DNA of 64,000 bases. Origin: Mobilitalea torta. Lineage in GTDB: Bacteria; Bacillota; Clostridia; Lachnospirales; Lachnospiraceae. Of this stretch, positions 1 through 8,720 are shown piece by piece. The notes below the pieces were generated by a model that was not told the DNA's origin, did no database searches, and saw only the letters and a program-made list of their open reading frames with translations. The position numbers and the translations under genes are program-made. Every line of letters begins with the position of its first letter. Positions within the stretch are counted from its first letter, which is position 1. Location of the stretch: the NCBI RefSeq assembly GCF_050433395.1, contig NZ_JBNPXH010000005.1, positions 248,001 through 312,000 of the forward strand. Direction: 5' to 3'.

Positions 1-35
1 GTGTTCCAGCAGACACAATACGCTTTTTCTCTGTT

Positions 36-1073
36 TTACTTTTCCTTGTAGAACTCGTGGCCGCCATGTTTGAACAGCCATACCAGATTCTTGTCAAACC
101 ACTTGGAGTTACGCGATGAGGTAATCTTTCTCGCCATGAAATACAGGGCGCCCTCAGAATGATCCTCACCCTTCAGTGCGCGCACTACTGCCTTCTTTGT
201 TTTATCCGACACCTTCACGGACCAGTAGCTCTTATTCTCGATGGGGGAGAACTGATACTCGCCGTCCTTGTTTTGGAATATTACATCCTCCACAGTATCC
301 GGAAAGTTCTTATCGGCAATTCGGTTCATGATTACGTTCACGATCAATATCTTGCCTATGGCATCCTCGCCCCCGGCTTCCGCCTGAACAATCCGCTGCA
401 GCATACCAATTTCTTTTTCGGTTATATCATAGACATATTCACTCTTTGCCTCTTTCGCCGCTGTGTCTTTTTTTGCCTCTTTCCCGGCCTTCCCTGCTTT
501 TTCGTTCGTTTCTGCTTTTTCGTTCGTTTCTGCTTTTTCGTTCGTTCCTGTTTTTCCGGCGGCCTCTGCTGTTTCGGTTATCGCTGCTGTTTCACTTACC
601 GCGGCGCTCCCGGCATCCTCCGCTGTTTCATTTCTCTCTCCTGATAAATCCGCAGATAAGCTGTAGATCTCATTCTGATCGGTCTTTGGCAGTGCAACTA
701 TACTGCTGACAGATCCCATGGCGGGGATAAATTCTTCCGGGTATAAATCGCCGGTAAGCTGTTGTTCCTGTCCCATCCTTCCAAGGCCCATTCCAGATAG
801 TTCTGCCATGGCATAAGGATATAATTCCTTTGACTGAAGGACTCTTGCCGTAATCTTTGCAGGTTCCGGAACGGGCTGGTCCTCCTTCTTCTTCGTTGCT
901 GTCTCTTCATCTGTTGTGCTTATCCCTGCCGCTGCCGAATTAATATTGTAAAATACATCGGAGCCTACAAACAGCATCATTACGGATAATGCATATGCAA
1001 TGAAAACCATTACAAAACCATATTGGCTTTCATGCATTTTTCTCTTTTGAAGAAACAAATTTATTAATGACAT
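36..1073 (-). CDS. SleB/CwlJ-type cell wall hydrolase, membrane anchored
   Basis: The C-terminal ~125 residues (about 218-345) match the SleB/CwlJ hydrolase fold, with the catalytic Glu region AEAGGE and the downstream FSPIENKSYW stretch typical of this family of peptidoglycan lytic enzymes. Residues ~18-38 form one hydrophobic segment, so the protein is probably anchored in the membrane with its enzyme domain outside. The middle is a low-complexity Ala/Glu/Lys/Thr linker with TNEKAE repeated three times, which likely spans the wall. The start is supported by GAGGAAAAG just upstream. Family members often act in spore germination, but the promoter here is a SigA consensus, so a vegetative wall-remodelling role is equally possible. 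The exact substrate bond is inferred. Confidence 0.85.
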   Translation of the reverse strand: MSLINLFLQKRKMHESQYGFVMVFIAYALSVMMLFVGSDVFYNINSAAAGISTTDEETATKKKEDQPVPEPAKITARVLQSKELYPYAMAELSGMGLGRMGQEQQLTGDLYPEEFIPAMGSVSSIVALPKTDQNEIYSLSADLSGERNETAEDAGSAAVSETAAITETAEAAGKTGTNEKAETNEKAETNEKAGKAGKEAKKDTAAKEAKSEYVYDITEKEIGMLQRIVQAEAGGEDAIGKILIVNVIMNRIADKNFPDTVEDVIFQNKDGEYQFSPIENKSYWSVKVSDKTKKAVVRALKGEDHSEGALYFMARKITSSRNSKWFDKNLVWLFKHGGHEFYKEK

Positions 1074-1137
1074 AAACTTTTCCTCTTTTCACTGATAATT
1101 GTTTCCATTTAATGGAACGTTTGGTAATGATATCAGC

Positions 1138-1166
1138 ATTATAGGCAACTGATGATTTTGTGTCAA
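1138..1166 (-). promoter_or_regulatory. SigA promoter of the SleB-like gene
   Basis: On the minus strand TTGACA and TATAAT are separated by exactly 17 bases, a perfect consensus housekeeping promoter about 65 bases upstream of the hydrolase start. The rest of the 445-base gap up to 1518 is AT-rich and shows no other gene. Confidence 0.8.
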
Positions 1167-1469
1167 TAACGCAACTTCAATTTCGTTATAAACCACGATC
1201 ACAGAACCCCTCTATTTACCAGTATAGGAAAAATGCAACAATATTATTCCATTCCAGCCGCAATATTTTCATTTATTTTGCACAAGCTAAATTTAACATT
1301 TTATTAACGATATATTAAATTTTTTTACTGCTTTTTCAAATGTTTATACATATTCTACTGCTTTAGTACGTTTTTGAGGTTCCAAATGGGTCATTCTACA
1401 CAAATGGACCGTAATAAATTGTTAATATATTTTTTGTCGTTTCAGCACTTATTATTGGAAATAGGATCC

Positions 1470-1498
1470 TTGCACCAATATTCCATTTCTGCTATATT
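1470..1498 (+). promoter_or_regulatory. SigA-type promoter of the AP2-domain gene
   Basis: TTGCAC, a 17-base spacer and TATATT are followed by a very short leader and the ribosome site AAAAGGCGGTGA just before the ATG at 1519. Confidence 0.65.
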
Positions 1499-1518
1499 GG
1501 TTAAAAGGCGGTGAGTTT

Positions 1519-2445
1519 ATGTTACCTGGAGTCTATCTGGCCTGCACAAAGGCCGGGAAGGTATATTATCGGGCAAGTATTACTTATCTGGGCAAGCACA
1601 TCAGTCTGGGGAGCTATGCCACTGAAGCGGAGGCCGGGCGGGCTTACCGGGAGGCACAGGCGGCACTGAATCTGAGAGAGGAGGCTTCCGGAGCACCCTG
1701 CTTCAGCGGCACAGACACTGCAGTCCCCGGAACCGGCACGGACAGCCCAATCTGTTTTAGGGATGCAGGCGGTCCGGCAATCGGAGACTATCCTGATGAC
1801 TGCGCTCTTTCCTTTCATAAATGGGTGGTTTTGATTAATTTCCGGGATAACGGCATTTACTTTAAGAACCCGATTTATCTTAAGAAAAGGTATTTCCTTT
1901 ATTATCTGGATCAGAATACCTGCCTGCGGTTTGATGCCGAGGATCTTTTTTATTATGCCCATCATAAGATCATGAGACGGGGAGGGCATCTCTTTGTATC
2001 GGATTATGGGATGCAGGTGAATATCCTGTCCCGGTACGGCATTAAGAACTATGCCGTTCCCGGAAAGGATTATGTCTTTGCTAACGGAGACAATACGGAT
2101 TATAGTTATTATAATATAGAAGTAATTAATCCTTATCGCGGAGTAACGCAGATTTCTTTTAAGGGGATGCCCTGCTATCTTGCCAAAATACATATTAACG
2201 GAGATTATTTGATTGGGCGGTATCAGAGCGTGGAAGAGGCGGCCATCGCTTATAATAAGGCGGCTCTCTTATTAAGAAATAAGGGAATGAAAAAGAACTT
2301 TCCTCAGAATTTTATAGAGGGGATGGATGCTATTACTTATGCCTCTGTTTATCAAAAGCTTCGGATCTCCAAGAAATTGATTCATTATGCGGAGGGGCTG
2401 GGTAAAGGACAGCCCCACAGCAAGATCGGTTACGGCGGTTCATAA
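1519..2445 (+). CDS. Two-AP2-domain protein with degenerate HNH-like centre
   Basis: The 308-residue protein has an AP2-like DNA-binding domain near each end: residues ~4-52 (YYRASITYLGKHISLGSYAT...AGRAY) and ~207-268 (YRGVTQISFKG...GRYQSVEEAAIAYNKAA). In bacteria and phages AP2 domains are usually fused to HNH homing endonucleases. The central part (~95-205) keeps the outline of an HNH module, ending in NGDNTDYSYYNIEVIN where active enzymes have an NHIDGN...N...NLE pattern, but the catalytic histidines are missing. This suggests a homing endonuclease turned into a DNA-binding protein. It is a single gene between divergent and convergent neighbours, and its stop overlaps the histidine kinase stop by a few bases. 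The target site is unknown. Confidence 0.7.
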   Translation: MLPGVYLACTKAGKVYYRASITYLGKHISLGSYATEAEAGRAYREAQAALNLREEASGAPCFSGTDTAVPGTGTDSPICFRDAGGPAIGDYPDDCALSFHKWVVLINFRDNGIYFKNPIYLKKRYFLYYLDQNTCLRFDAEDLFYYAHHKIMRRGGHLFVSDYGMQVNILSRYGIKNYAVPGKDYVFANGDNTDYSYYNIEVINPYRGVTQISFKGMPCYLAKIHINGDYLIGRYQSVEEAAIAYNKAALLLRNKGMKKNFPQNFIEGMDAITYASVYQKLRISKKLIHYAEGLGKGQPHSKIGYGGS

Positions 2446-3555
2446 AGTCACTTGCAATTGGCTGGGCAGGACGACAGTAAATACCGTTCCTTCCATATCA
2501 CTCTGAGCCTCGATGGTACCTCCATGCATCCCGATTATACTCTGGGCAATGGCAAGACCGAGACCGCTTCCCCCTGTTTCACTGGAGCGCGAGGATTCAA
2601 TCCGGTAGAAGCGTTGGAAGATGCGCTTCAGATCCTCCGGAGGGATGATGTCTCCAAAATTGGTTACCTTTATTGTTACATCGGTTTCCATCTTTATGAG
2701 CTGTATTATGATCTTTCTTCCCTCACGGCCGTACTTAATGGCATTGCTGATCAGGTTGGCAAACGCCCTGGACAGAAGATATCCGTCCGCCATGATTACG
2801 GCAGCGCCCGTCATGGTCCGGAATTCGTATTCCAGATTATACTCTGAAAAGCTGGGATAGAATTCATCCACCAGCTGGTTGAGCAGCTTTACCATGTCCA
2901 CCTCGGTAAATTCCGCTTTAACCTCGCCAAAATTGAACTTTGTATAAGTGAACAAATCCTCGATGAGCTTTTCCAGACGCTTCGACTTGCTGTAGGCGAT
3001 GCCGATGTATTTCATCTGGGTGTCCTCCGACAGTTCCTTGGAGGATACCAGATCCAGGTATCCGATAATGGAGGTGAGGGGCGTACGAAGATCATGGGCA
3101 ACACTGGTGATCAGCTCATTCTTGGCATATTCACTCCGCCGCTCATTTTCCATTATCTCTTTGATATTATCAGCCATCTGATTCAGCTTCTCCGCCAGCA
3201 GGGCAAATTCGTCCTCATTGTTGATTTCTATCCGGTTTCCGAAATTCCCCCGGGATATCTGATTAATTCCATCTATCATTTCCGTAATATAGTTTATGAA
3301 TTTCTTTGTAAGCAGCAGAAAATAAAAGATGAACAGCACAATTCCCACTGCCGCTGTTATAATCATTACAAGCGCCGCCGAGGCTCCTGAGAGCTCCTGG
3401 ATGCTTTTTCGCAGCAGTATATAGGCACCGATATAAAGTATCCCAATGGTCAGCAGCATGTACAGCAGACTCAGAATACTATATAGGACAATCTCAAAAC
3501 GAAAGCTTTTAAATATGCTGTTATCCAGTCTGATACTTTTGTATTTATTCTTCAA
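2440..3555 (-). CDS. Sensor histidine kinase of a two-component system
   Basis: Two membrane segments (~20-47 and ~62-86) flank only a short loop, so the sensor probably reads membrane or intramembrane signals. A HAMP linker follows, then the dimerisation/phospho-acceptor helix SVAHDLRTPLTS (His ~155) and an ATPase domain with the N box NLISNAIKYG and G box GSGLGLAIAQ. The 371-residue length is normal for VanS-like kinases. The start appears to be a TTG codon inside the end of the response regulator gene, giving an 11-base overlap and translational coupling. The stimulus is not known. Confidence 0.9.
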   Translation of the reverse strand: MKNKYKSIRLDNSIFKSFRFEIVLYSILSLLYMLLTIGILYIGAYILLRKSIQELSGASAALVMIITAAVGIVLFIFYFLLLTKKFINYITEMIDGINQISRGNFGNRIEINNEDEFALLAEKLNQMADNIKEIMENERRSEYAKNELITSVAHDLRTPLTSIIGYLDLVSSKELSEDTQMKYIGIAYSKSKRLEKLIEDLFTYTKFNFGEVKAEFTEVDMVKLLNQLVDEFYPSFSEYNLEYEFRTMTGAAVIMADGYLLSRAFANLISNAIKYGREGRKIIIQLIKMETDVTIKVTNFGDIIPPEDLKRIFQRFYRIESSRSSETGGSGLGLAIAQSIIGMHGGTIEAQSDMEGTVFTVVLPSQLQVTL

Positions 3556-4246
3556 TCTTGTACCCTACTCCCCATACCGTCTTAATGATCTGTGCGTCCC
3601 TGGAATCCATCTCTATCTTCTCCCGGATTCTGCGGATATGAACCATTACCGTGTTATTTGCTTCATACATCTTCTCGTTCCAAACACGCTCAAAGATATC
3701 GTCGGTGGAAAATACCCGGCCCACGTTACTGGCTAACAGGTGTAATATTTCGAATTCAATGGGTGTCAATTTTACATCTTTGCCGTATGCCGTGACCTTA
3801 TGATTCTCTTTATTTATTGTCAGGTGATCCAGGACAATCTCCTTATCCTGCTTCTCATCATGGGAATTCGGATTAAATTTTGTATACCTTCTGAGCTGGG
3901 ATTTTACTCTTGCCGTAAGCTCCAGAGGATTAAAGGGCTTGATCACATAGTCATCCGCGCCGGTCCCAAGTCCGATGATCTTATCCAAATCGGCGGAGCG
4001 GGCGCTCAGCATGATAATCGGCACCGTGCTGGTCTCACGGATCTTCTTGCACATAGTGAGCCCGTCCATTCCAGGCATCATGATATCCAGGATCACCAGC
4101 TTAATATCCTCTGCCTCCAGAAGCTGCAGCCCTGCTCTGGCACTATTGGCCTTATAAACCTGATAGCCCTCACTGACCAGGTGAATTTCCACCAGATCCG
4201 CGATATCCTTATCATCATCCACTACTAAAATCCCGATCTGTTCCAT
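3545..4246 (-). CDS. OmpR/PhoB-family response regulator
   Basis: The receiver domain carries the acidic pocket VVDDDKD, the phospho-acceptor region VILDIMMPGMDG and the conserved Lys in YVIKPFNP. A winged-helix DNA-binding domain follows (LTPIEFEILHLLASNVGRVFS...VMVHIRRIREKIE). The start was moved to the internal Met because AGGAGA lies 6 bases before it, whereas the upstream ATG at 4261 has that same AGGAGA inside its frame. This makes a 233-residue protein. It is the first gene of the pair with the histidine kinase. Regulated genes cannot be read from this window. Confidence 0.9.
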   Translation of the reverse strand: MEQIGILVVDDDKDIADLVEIHLVSEGYQVYKANSARAGLQLLEAEDIKLVILDIMMPGMDGLTMCKKIRETSTVPIIMLSARSADLDKIIGLGTGADDYVIKPFNPLELTARVKSQLRRYTKFNPNSHDEKQDKEIVLDHLTINKENHKVTAYGKDVKLTPIEFEILHLLASNVGRVFSTDDIFERVWNEKMYEANNTVMVHIRRIREKIEMDSRDAQIIKTVWGVGYKIEE

Positions 4247-4343
4247 TATTAATCTCCTCATTCTCCAATATCTATTTTTTTACAATATTTGCAAACAAAC
4301 CAGTTTATGCGGTCTCAATAGCAGTCCTTCCAAAGATAAGTAC

Positions 4344-4372
4344 TTTACATGTCCCTCCGCCCATGATAAAAT
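4344..4372 (+). promoter_or_regulatory. Promoter of RNase P RNA
   Basis: TTTACA, 17 bases and TAAAAT end about 8 bases before the first stem of the RNA, which fits transcription starting at the mature 5' end. Confidence 0.65.
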
Positions 4373-4379
4373 ACAACCT

Positions 4380-4783
4380 GTGAGCAGCACAGGTGATCGC
4401 GCCTTATAAGGTGAGGAAAGTCCGGGCTTCGCAGGGCAGAGTGCCGGATAACGTCCGGTGGAGGCGACTCCAAGGCCAGTGCAACAGAAATATACCGCCG
4501 GAAAATACGTTGTTAACAACGTATTTTCCGGTAAGGGTGGAAAGGTGGCTTAAGAGACCACCGCCTTACTGGTAACAGTAGGGGGCCATGTAAACCCCAC
4601 TCGAAGCAAGACCGAACATAAAGCGATACGGTTGCCCGCCGTGCTTTAGGGTAGGTCGCGTAGTATCTGCCTGCGCCTGCGCATACGTGCGCATGCGCAG
4701 GCGGTACTGGAGCCGCATGGTAACATGCGGTCAAGATAGATGATCATCCGAGACAGAACCCGGCTTATCGTGCTGCTCATACC
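4380..4783 (+). ncRNA. rnpB: RNase P RNA (type A)
   Basis: Several universally conserved blocks occur in order: GAGGAAAGTCCGGGCT, AGTGCAACAGAAA followed by ACCGCC, GTAAGGGTGGAAAGGTG, AAACCCCACTCGAAGCAAGACC and ACAGAACCCGGCTTA. The terminal P1 helix pairs 4382-4390 with 4770-4778. This is the catalytic RNA that trims tRNA 5' leaders. Two variable helices are extended: the P12 position is a perfect 34-base palindrome (4498-4531), and a second long GC-rich hairpin lies at about 4667-4717. The 3' end overlaps the end of the convergent nucleoside kinase gene. Confidence 0.97.
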
Positions 4784-6453
4784 TTAAAACAGCTTCCTCC
4801 TACAAATTCTTTCAAAATCGAATTCTTCGGCACCGTTTCGCTGGGAGCCCCGATGAAATAGTCCAGAAACTTCAGAAGCCGTTTTGCTTCCACATATTCC
4901 TCGCAATTTCTGTCAATTCCAAATAAGATCGGTTCGGCATACTGTTTCAGTATCGATAATTCATATATCAGAGCCGAATTGAACATAACATCCGCATCCT
5001 CCTGGAAGGGGAAGATGTTCTCGTCCTCGCCGCGCCTTACGGAGGGCCACATGGAAATTGTCTTCTGAGCGGAAGCCCCTCTGGTTCTGGCATCCCTTAC
5101 CATTCTCCGCAGCAGCCGCCCGTCCGTGGTAGGAATCCGATTGTGTTCATCAATATTTAACTGCGTCAGAGCGCTGATATAAATCTTAAATTTGCTTTCT
5201 CTCGGAAGGGAATAAGATAATGCGTCATTTAAGCCGTGAATTCCCTCAATCACCAGAATATCCTCCGGCCCCAGCTTCAGAAAATTCCCTTTATATTCCC
5301 TCCGTCCGGATACGAAGTTAAATTCCGGTATCTGTACCGTCTCGCCCTTCAGCAAGGAGGTCATATCCTGGTTGAACTGCTCCAGGTCAATGGCATACAG
5401 GGACTCAAAATTATAATTTCCATCCTCATCCAGGGGAGTCTTCTCCCGGTCAACAAAATAATTATCCACTGCGATAGGATGAGGCTTTAGGCCGTGTGCC
5501 TTCAGCTGAATACTGAGACGGTGGGAAAAGGTAGTTTTTCCCGAGGAGGACGGCCCGGCAATCATAATGAATTTCTTTCCTTCGGCACGTTTTATCATTT
5601 CCGCAATATCACTGATTTTCTTTTCCTGAAGCGCTTCCTGCACCAGAATCAATTCGTTCAGGCTGCCGCTGGAGATCACGTCATTTAACGCTCCCACATT
5701 GCGAATGTCCATCATCTGGCCCCAGATGTTCGATTCCTTTAAGGTCTCATAGAGCTTGGGCTGGGGAATGAACGGGGTTACAACAGCGGGGTTCTTCCTC
5801 TCCGGCAGCAGGAGCAGAAAACCTTCATCGTATTGGAGCAGATCAAAGTATTTTAACATGCCGGAGCTTGGCGGCATATAGCCGTAATAATAATCCTCAA
5901 AGCCGTCCAGACTATAGATATTAGCCTTGGAAACACGGCGGTAACGAAACAGCTTCTCTTTATCATGCATGCGATAGCAGCGGAATAATTCGATTGCATC
6001 ATCTGTTCCAATGCTGCGTTTCATAAAGGGGATATCCCTGCGGACCAGCTCCTCCATTCTTCTCTTGACCGCAAGCAGGCGTTCCTGCGTCAGGGGCTCC
6101 TTCCCCTTGTAATCACAGTAAAGCCCATTACCAACCATATATTCTACGGATACCTCGTCCACGTTCTCATTTCCGAATTCCGCGTAGAAGGCCTTGAGCA
6201 TCATCAGAATCATTCCTCTTTGATAGGTCTTCTGCCCCGCGCTCTCGGCGGTGGTTACAAAACGAATGGAGCAGGATGCCGTTACTCTCTTGAAAAGCTC
6301 CCGCAGCTTGTGATTGACAAAGGCCAGTATGATCTGATCATTGTAATCCTTCTGAAAATCCCTGCTGATTGCCAGAAGGGAAGTGTTGGCCGGATATTCG
6401 TATTCCTTTCCGTTAATCTCAACTCTTATCTTCTCGTCCATCTGAGTACTCAT
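4777..6453 (-). CDS. Uridine kinase-like nucleoside kinase with TGS domain
   Basis: The N-terminal ~65 residues form a TGS domain (IRVEINGKEYEYPANTS), followed by a region like the second additional domain of threonyl-tRNA synthetase. The C-terminal half is a P-loop kinase of the uridine kinase/phosphoribulokinase family, with GPSSSGKTTF at about residue 300 and DNYFVDRE downstream. This domain order is known in Clostridia proteins annotated as nucleoside kinases; the substrate is inferred. The start is the ATG preceded by AGAGGT at a 7-base distance. The longer frame to 6489 would need a TTG with no ribosome site. The stop lies inside the antisense end of the RNase P RNA. Confidence 0.82.
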   Translation of the reverse strand: MSTQMDEKIRVEINGKEYEYPANTSLLAISRDFQKDYNDQIILAFVNHKLRELFKRVTASCSIRFVTTAESAGQKTYQRGMILMMLKAFYAEFGNENVDEVSVEYMVGNGLYCDYKGKEPLTQERLLAVKRRMEELVRRDIPFMKRSIGTDDAIELFRCYRMHDKEKLFRYRRVSKANIYSLDGFEDYYYGYMPPSSGMLKYFDLLQYDEGFLLLLPERKNPAVVTPFIPQPKLYETLKESNIWGQMMDIRNVGALNDVISSGSLNELILVQEALQEKKISDIAEMIKRAEGKKFIMIAGPSSSGKTTFSHRLSIQLKAHGLKPHPIAVDNYFVDREKTPLDEDGNYNFESLYAIDLEQFNQDMTSLLKGETVQIPEFNFVSGRREYKGNFLKLGPEDILVIEGIHGLNDALSYSLPRESKFKIYISALTQLNIDEHNRIPTTDGRLLRRMVRDARTRGASAQKTISMWPSVRRGEDENIFPFQEDADVMFNSALIYELSILKQYAEPILFGIDRNCEEYVEAKRLLKFLDYFIGAPSETVPKNSILKEFVGGSCFKV

Positions 6454-6545
6454 TCGATCTACCTCTTTTCTTTCTAAGAGCAGGTTCAAAGCTTAATAGC
6501 ACCCGCATCCCGGCTCTTTTTATTTTTATGGTTACAGAAATATAG

Positions 6546-7262
6546 CTACTCCCGGAAGTATTCCAATCCGCTCTGAATCAGCTCCAGCTTCTCTTCCATT
6601 TCCCTGCTTCTGATCAATGCGTTCTCTGTCTCTTCCTTATACAGAAGCTGCAGAATATTCTCGCATAATTCCCTCTCCCAATTCAGATAAGAATACAATA
6701 CCGGGTGCTTTTCCTCCAGCAGAAGCCTTCCATAATAGAAATGTTCCCTTTTTGTAAGGAAATAAAGCTCCGGCGCATCCGACAACTCCTCCGGGACCGC
6801 TTTCATCATCATATAATATTTACCGTCCTCTGTCAGCATATTCTCTTTTATAATAAGAAACCGATGCTCTGCCAGCATCTCCCTCACTTTATTTATTTCA
6901 GACTGGGGCTGCAATATGACTTCCCTGGCTTGATGAAAGCATTCCGGCCCCTCCTCCAGGATCTGTTTTGTTAAGGCTCCTCCCATTCCTGCAATCAGAA
7001 GAATATCGGCCTCTCCTGGCCTCAGCTTCTCCAGACCGTTGGACCTTCTGGTCTCTATCTTATCTGATAAGCCGTATTTTACGATATTCTCCCCGGCACG
7101 CTCGATGGGCCCCCGGTTCACATCCATTGCAATGATGTGCTCCGCTATCCCATGCTCTGCCAGATAGATCGAGGTGTATGCATGATCACAGCCTATATCG
7201 GCAACTCTGTAGCCCGGTGTCACAAGACTGGCCACCGCATGCAAACGCTTTGACAGCTGCAT
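6546..7262 (-). CDS. trmK: tRNA (adenine22-N1)-methyltransferase
   Basis: This is a Rossmann-fold SAM methyltransferase with the SAM loop VADIGCDHAYTSIYLAEHG, the motif MDVNRGPIERA and DILLIAGMGG, all typical of the TrmK family that methylates A22 in tRNA. The start was set at MQLSKRLHAV because GGAGA sits 5 bases upstream. The longer frame up to 7442 runs through the rpoD terminator hairpin and is rejected. The gene follows rpoD, as in many Firmicutes. The usual downstream Nif3-like partner is absent and the nucleoside kinase takes its place. The protein is 238 residues, normal for the family. Confidence 0.9.
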   Translation of the reverse strand: MQLSKRLHAVASLVTPGYRVADIGCDHAYTSIYLAEHGIAEHIIAMDVNRGPIERAGENIVKYGLSDKIETRRSNGLEKLRPGEADILLIAGMGGALTKQILEEGPECFHQAREVILQPQSEINKVREMLAEHRFLIIKENMLTEDGKYYMMMKAVPEELSDAPELYFLTKREHFYYGRLLLEEKHPVLYSYLNWERELCENILQLLYKEETENALIRSREMEEKLELIQSGLEYFRE

Positions 7263-7380
7263 AATTGTCTCCATTTCTATGAATTTTTCCGTATCGGCAT
7301 ATTTTATCTTAACATTTTTTACTGCCGATTTCCATACCGATTTTAAATCCCCGCAAAGAAATACCGGCAACCTTCTGCGC

Positions 7381-7436
7381 AAAAAGGCTGTGAATTTTCC
7401 CGGCCTGCACCGCCGCAGAAAATCCACAGCCTTTTC
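7381..7436 (-). terminator. Hairpin terminator after rpoD
   Basis: On the minus strand AAGGCTGTGGATTTTC pairs with GAAAATTCACAGCC and is followed by a run of five T. The complementary strand also ends in T residues, so it may work in both directions. Confidence 0.8.
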
Positions 7437-7457
7437 CAACAAATGTTCTGTAACTTT

Positions 7458-8552
7458 TTATTCTAAATAATCCTTTAACTTACGGCTTCTGCTGGGATGT
7501 CTCAGTTTTCGGAGCGCTTTTGCCTCAATCTGGCGAATTCGCTCCCTGGTCACATTGAACTCCTTGCCCACCTCTTCCAGTGTCCGGGCTCGTCCGTCAT
7601 CCAGACCAAAACGAAGCCGCAGAACCTTCTGCTCCCGTTCGGTCAAGGTGCCCAGCACCTCCACCAATTGCTCCTTCAAAAGAGTAAAGGCGGCCGCATC
7701 TGCCGGCACCGGCACATTATCATCCTGAATAAAGTCTCCCAGATGGCTGTCCTCCTCTTCGCCGATGGGAGTCTCCAGAGATACCGGTTCCTGAGAGATT
7801 TTCTGTATCTCCCGCACTCTGTCCACCGGCATGTTCATAACCTCGGAGATCTCCTCCGGGGACGGTTCCCTGCCTAATTCCTGAAGCAGCTGGCGCTGTA
7901 CACGGGTTAATTTATTGATTGTCTCCACCATATGAACCGGAATTCGAATTGTCCTTGCCTGGTCTGCGATTGCTCTTGTGATAGCTTGTCTGATCCACCA
8001 GGTAGCATAAGTACTGAACTTGTAACCCTTGCGATAATCAAACTTCTCTACGGCCTTGATCAGTCCCAGATTCCCTTCCTGTATCAGATCCAGGAACAAC
8101 ATTCCCCTGCCGACATAGCGCTTTGCAATGCTGACCACAAGCCGGAGATTCGCCTCGGCGAGACGCTTTTTCGAATAGTCGTCACCATCCTCCATCTTCC
8201 TGGCCAGCTCTATCTCTTCATCCGCATTTAGCAGCGGTACCTTGCCGATCTCCTTCAAGTACATCCTTACCGGATCTTCTATGCTGATACCCTCCGGGAT
8301 GGACAGATCCAGAGGCTCCAGCTCTTCCTCTTCCAGGATAATGTCCTCTTCTTCCTCATCTTCGGATATCCGGAGGACATCGACGTTGTGCTTGTCCAGA
8401 AAATCATATATTTTCTCAACCTTTTGAGGATCCAGTTCCATATCCGCAAAGAAATCGTTGACCTCCTGGTACTCCAGGACATTCTTCTTCTTCTCGGCAA
8501 AAACCAACAGTTCCTTCAGCCTCTCCGTAAACTTTACAATATTTTCGTCCAT
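7458..8552 (-). CDS. rpoD: Primary RNA polymerase sigma factor
   Basis: This is the housekeeping sigma-70/SigA. A short acidic N-terminal part (region 1.1, ~1-90) precedes region 1.2/2 (DPVRMYLKEIG, then NLRLVVSIAKRYVGRGMLF, LDLIQEGNLGLIKAVEKFDY and the -10-binding stretch TYATWWIRQAITRAI). Region 3 and region 4 follow, with the -35-reading helix-turn-helix TLEEVGKEFNVTRERIRQIE. The length of 364 residues is typical for Clostridia. The ribosome site AAGGAAGGA precedes the ATG. It lies after dgt-dnaG, so the classic macromolecular synthesis order is kept. Confidence 0.98.
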   Translation of the reverse strand: MDENIVKFTERLKELLVFAEKKKNVLEYQEVNDFFADMELDPQKVEKIYDFLDKHNVDVLRISEDEEEEDIILEEEELEPLDLSIPEGISIEDPVRMYLKEIGKVPLLNADEEIELARKMEDGDDYSKKRLAEANLRLVVSIAKRYVGRGMLFLDLIQEGNLGLIKAVEKFDYRKGYKFSTYATWWIRQAITRAIADQARTIRIPVHMVETINKLTRVQRQLLQELGREPSPEEISEVMNMPVDRVREIQKISQEPVSLETPIGEEEDSHLGDFIQDDNVPVPADAAAFTLLKEQLVEVLGTLTEREQKVLRLRFGLDDGRARTLEEVGKEFNVTRERIRQIEAKALRKLRHPSRSRKLKDYLE

Positions 8553-8583
8553 AGATAATCCTTCCTTCTTCCGCTCTTTTTAT

Positions 8584-8613
8584 ATTTTAACCATCATTTG
8601 ATGAAATATGCAA
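8584..8613 (-). promoter_or_regulatory. Possible internal promoter before rpoD
   Basis: TTGCAT and TAAAAT with an 18-base spacer lie in the 168-base gap between dnaG and rpoD. Only the general shape supports it. Confidence 0.4.
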
Positions 8614-8720
8614 TTCCTGCATGTCCCCGCCCGGCACAAATCTGACCGGCCATACCGGACTGCCCGCCAGGCTCATTCCATCAAAGCCGACAGCCTTCCT
8701 CCCTTTGAAAGGCACTTGCT

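Noticed and set aside
481..550. Short tandem repeat as a CRISPR-like or mobile repeat
   Set aside because: The 18-base repeats encode the TNEKAE linker of the hydrolase and have no spacers.
7263..7442. N-terminal extension of trmK
   Set aside because: It runs through the rpoD terminator hairpin, and the TrmK family begins near the internal Met that has GGAGA upstream.
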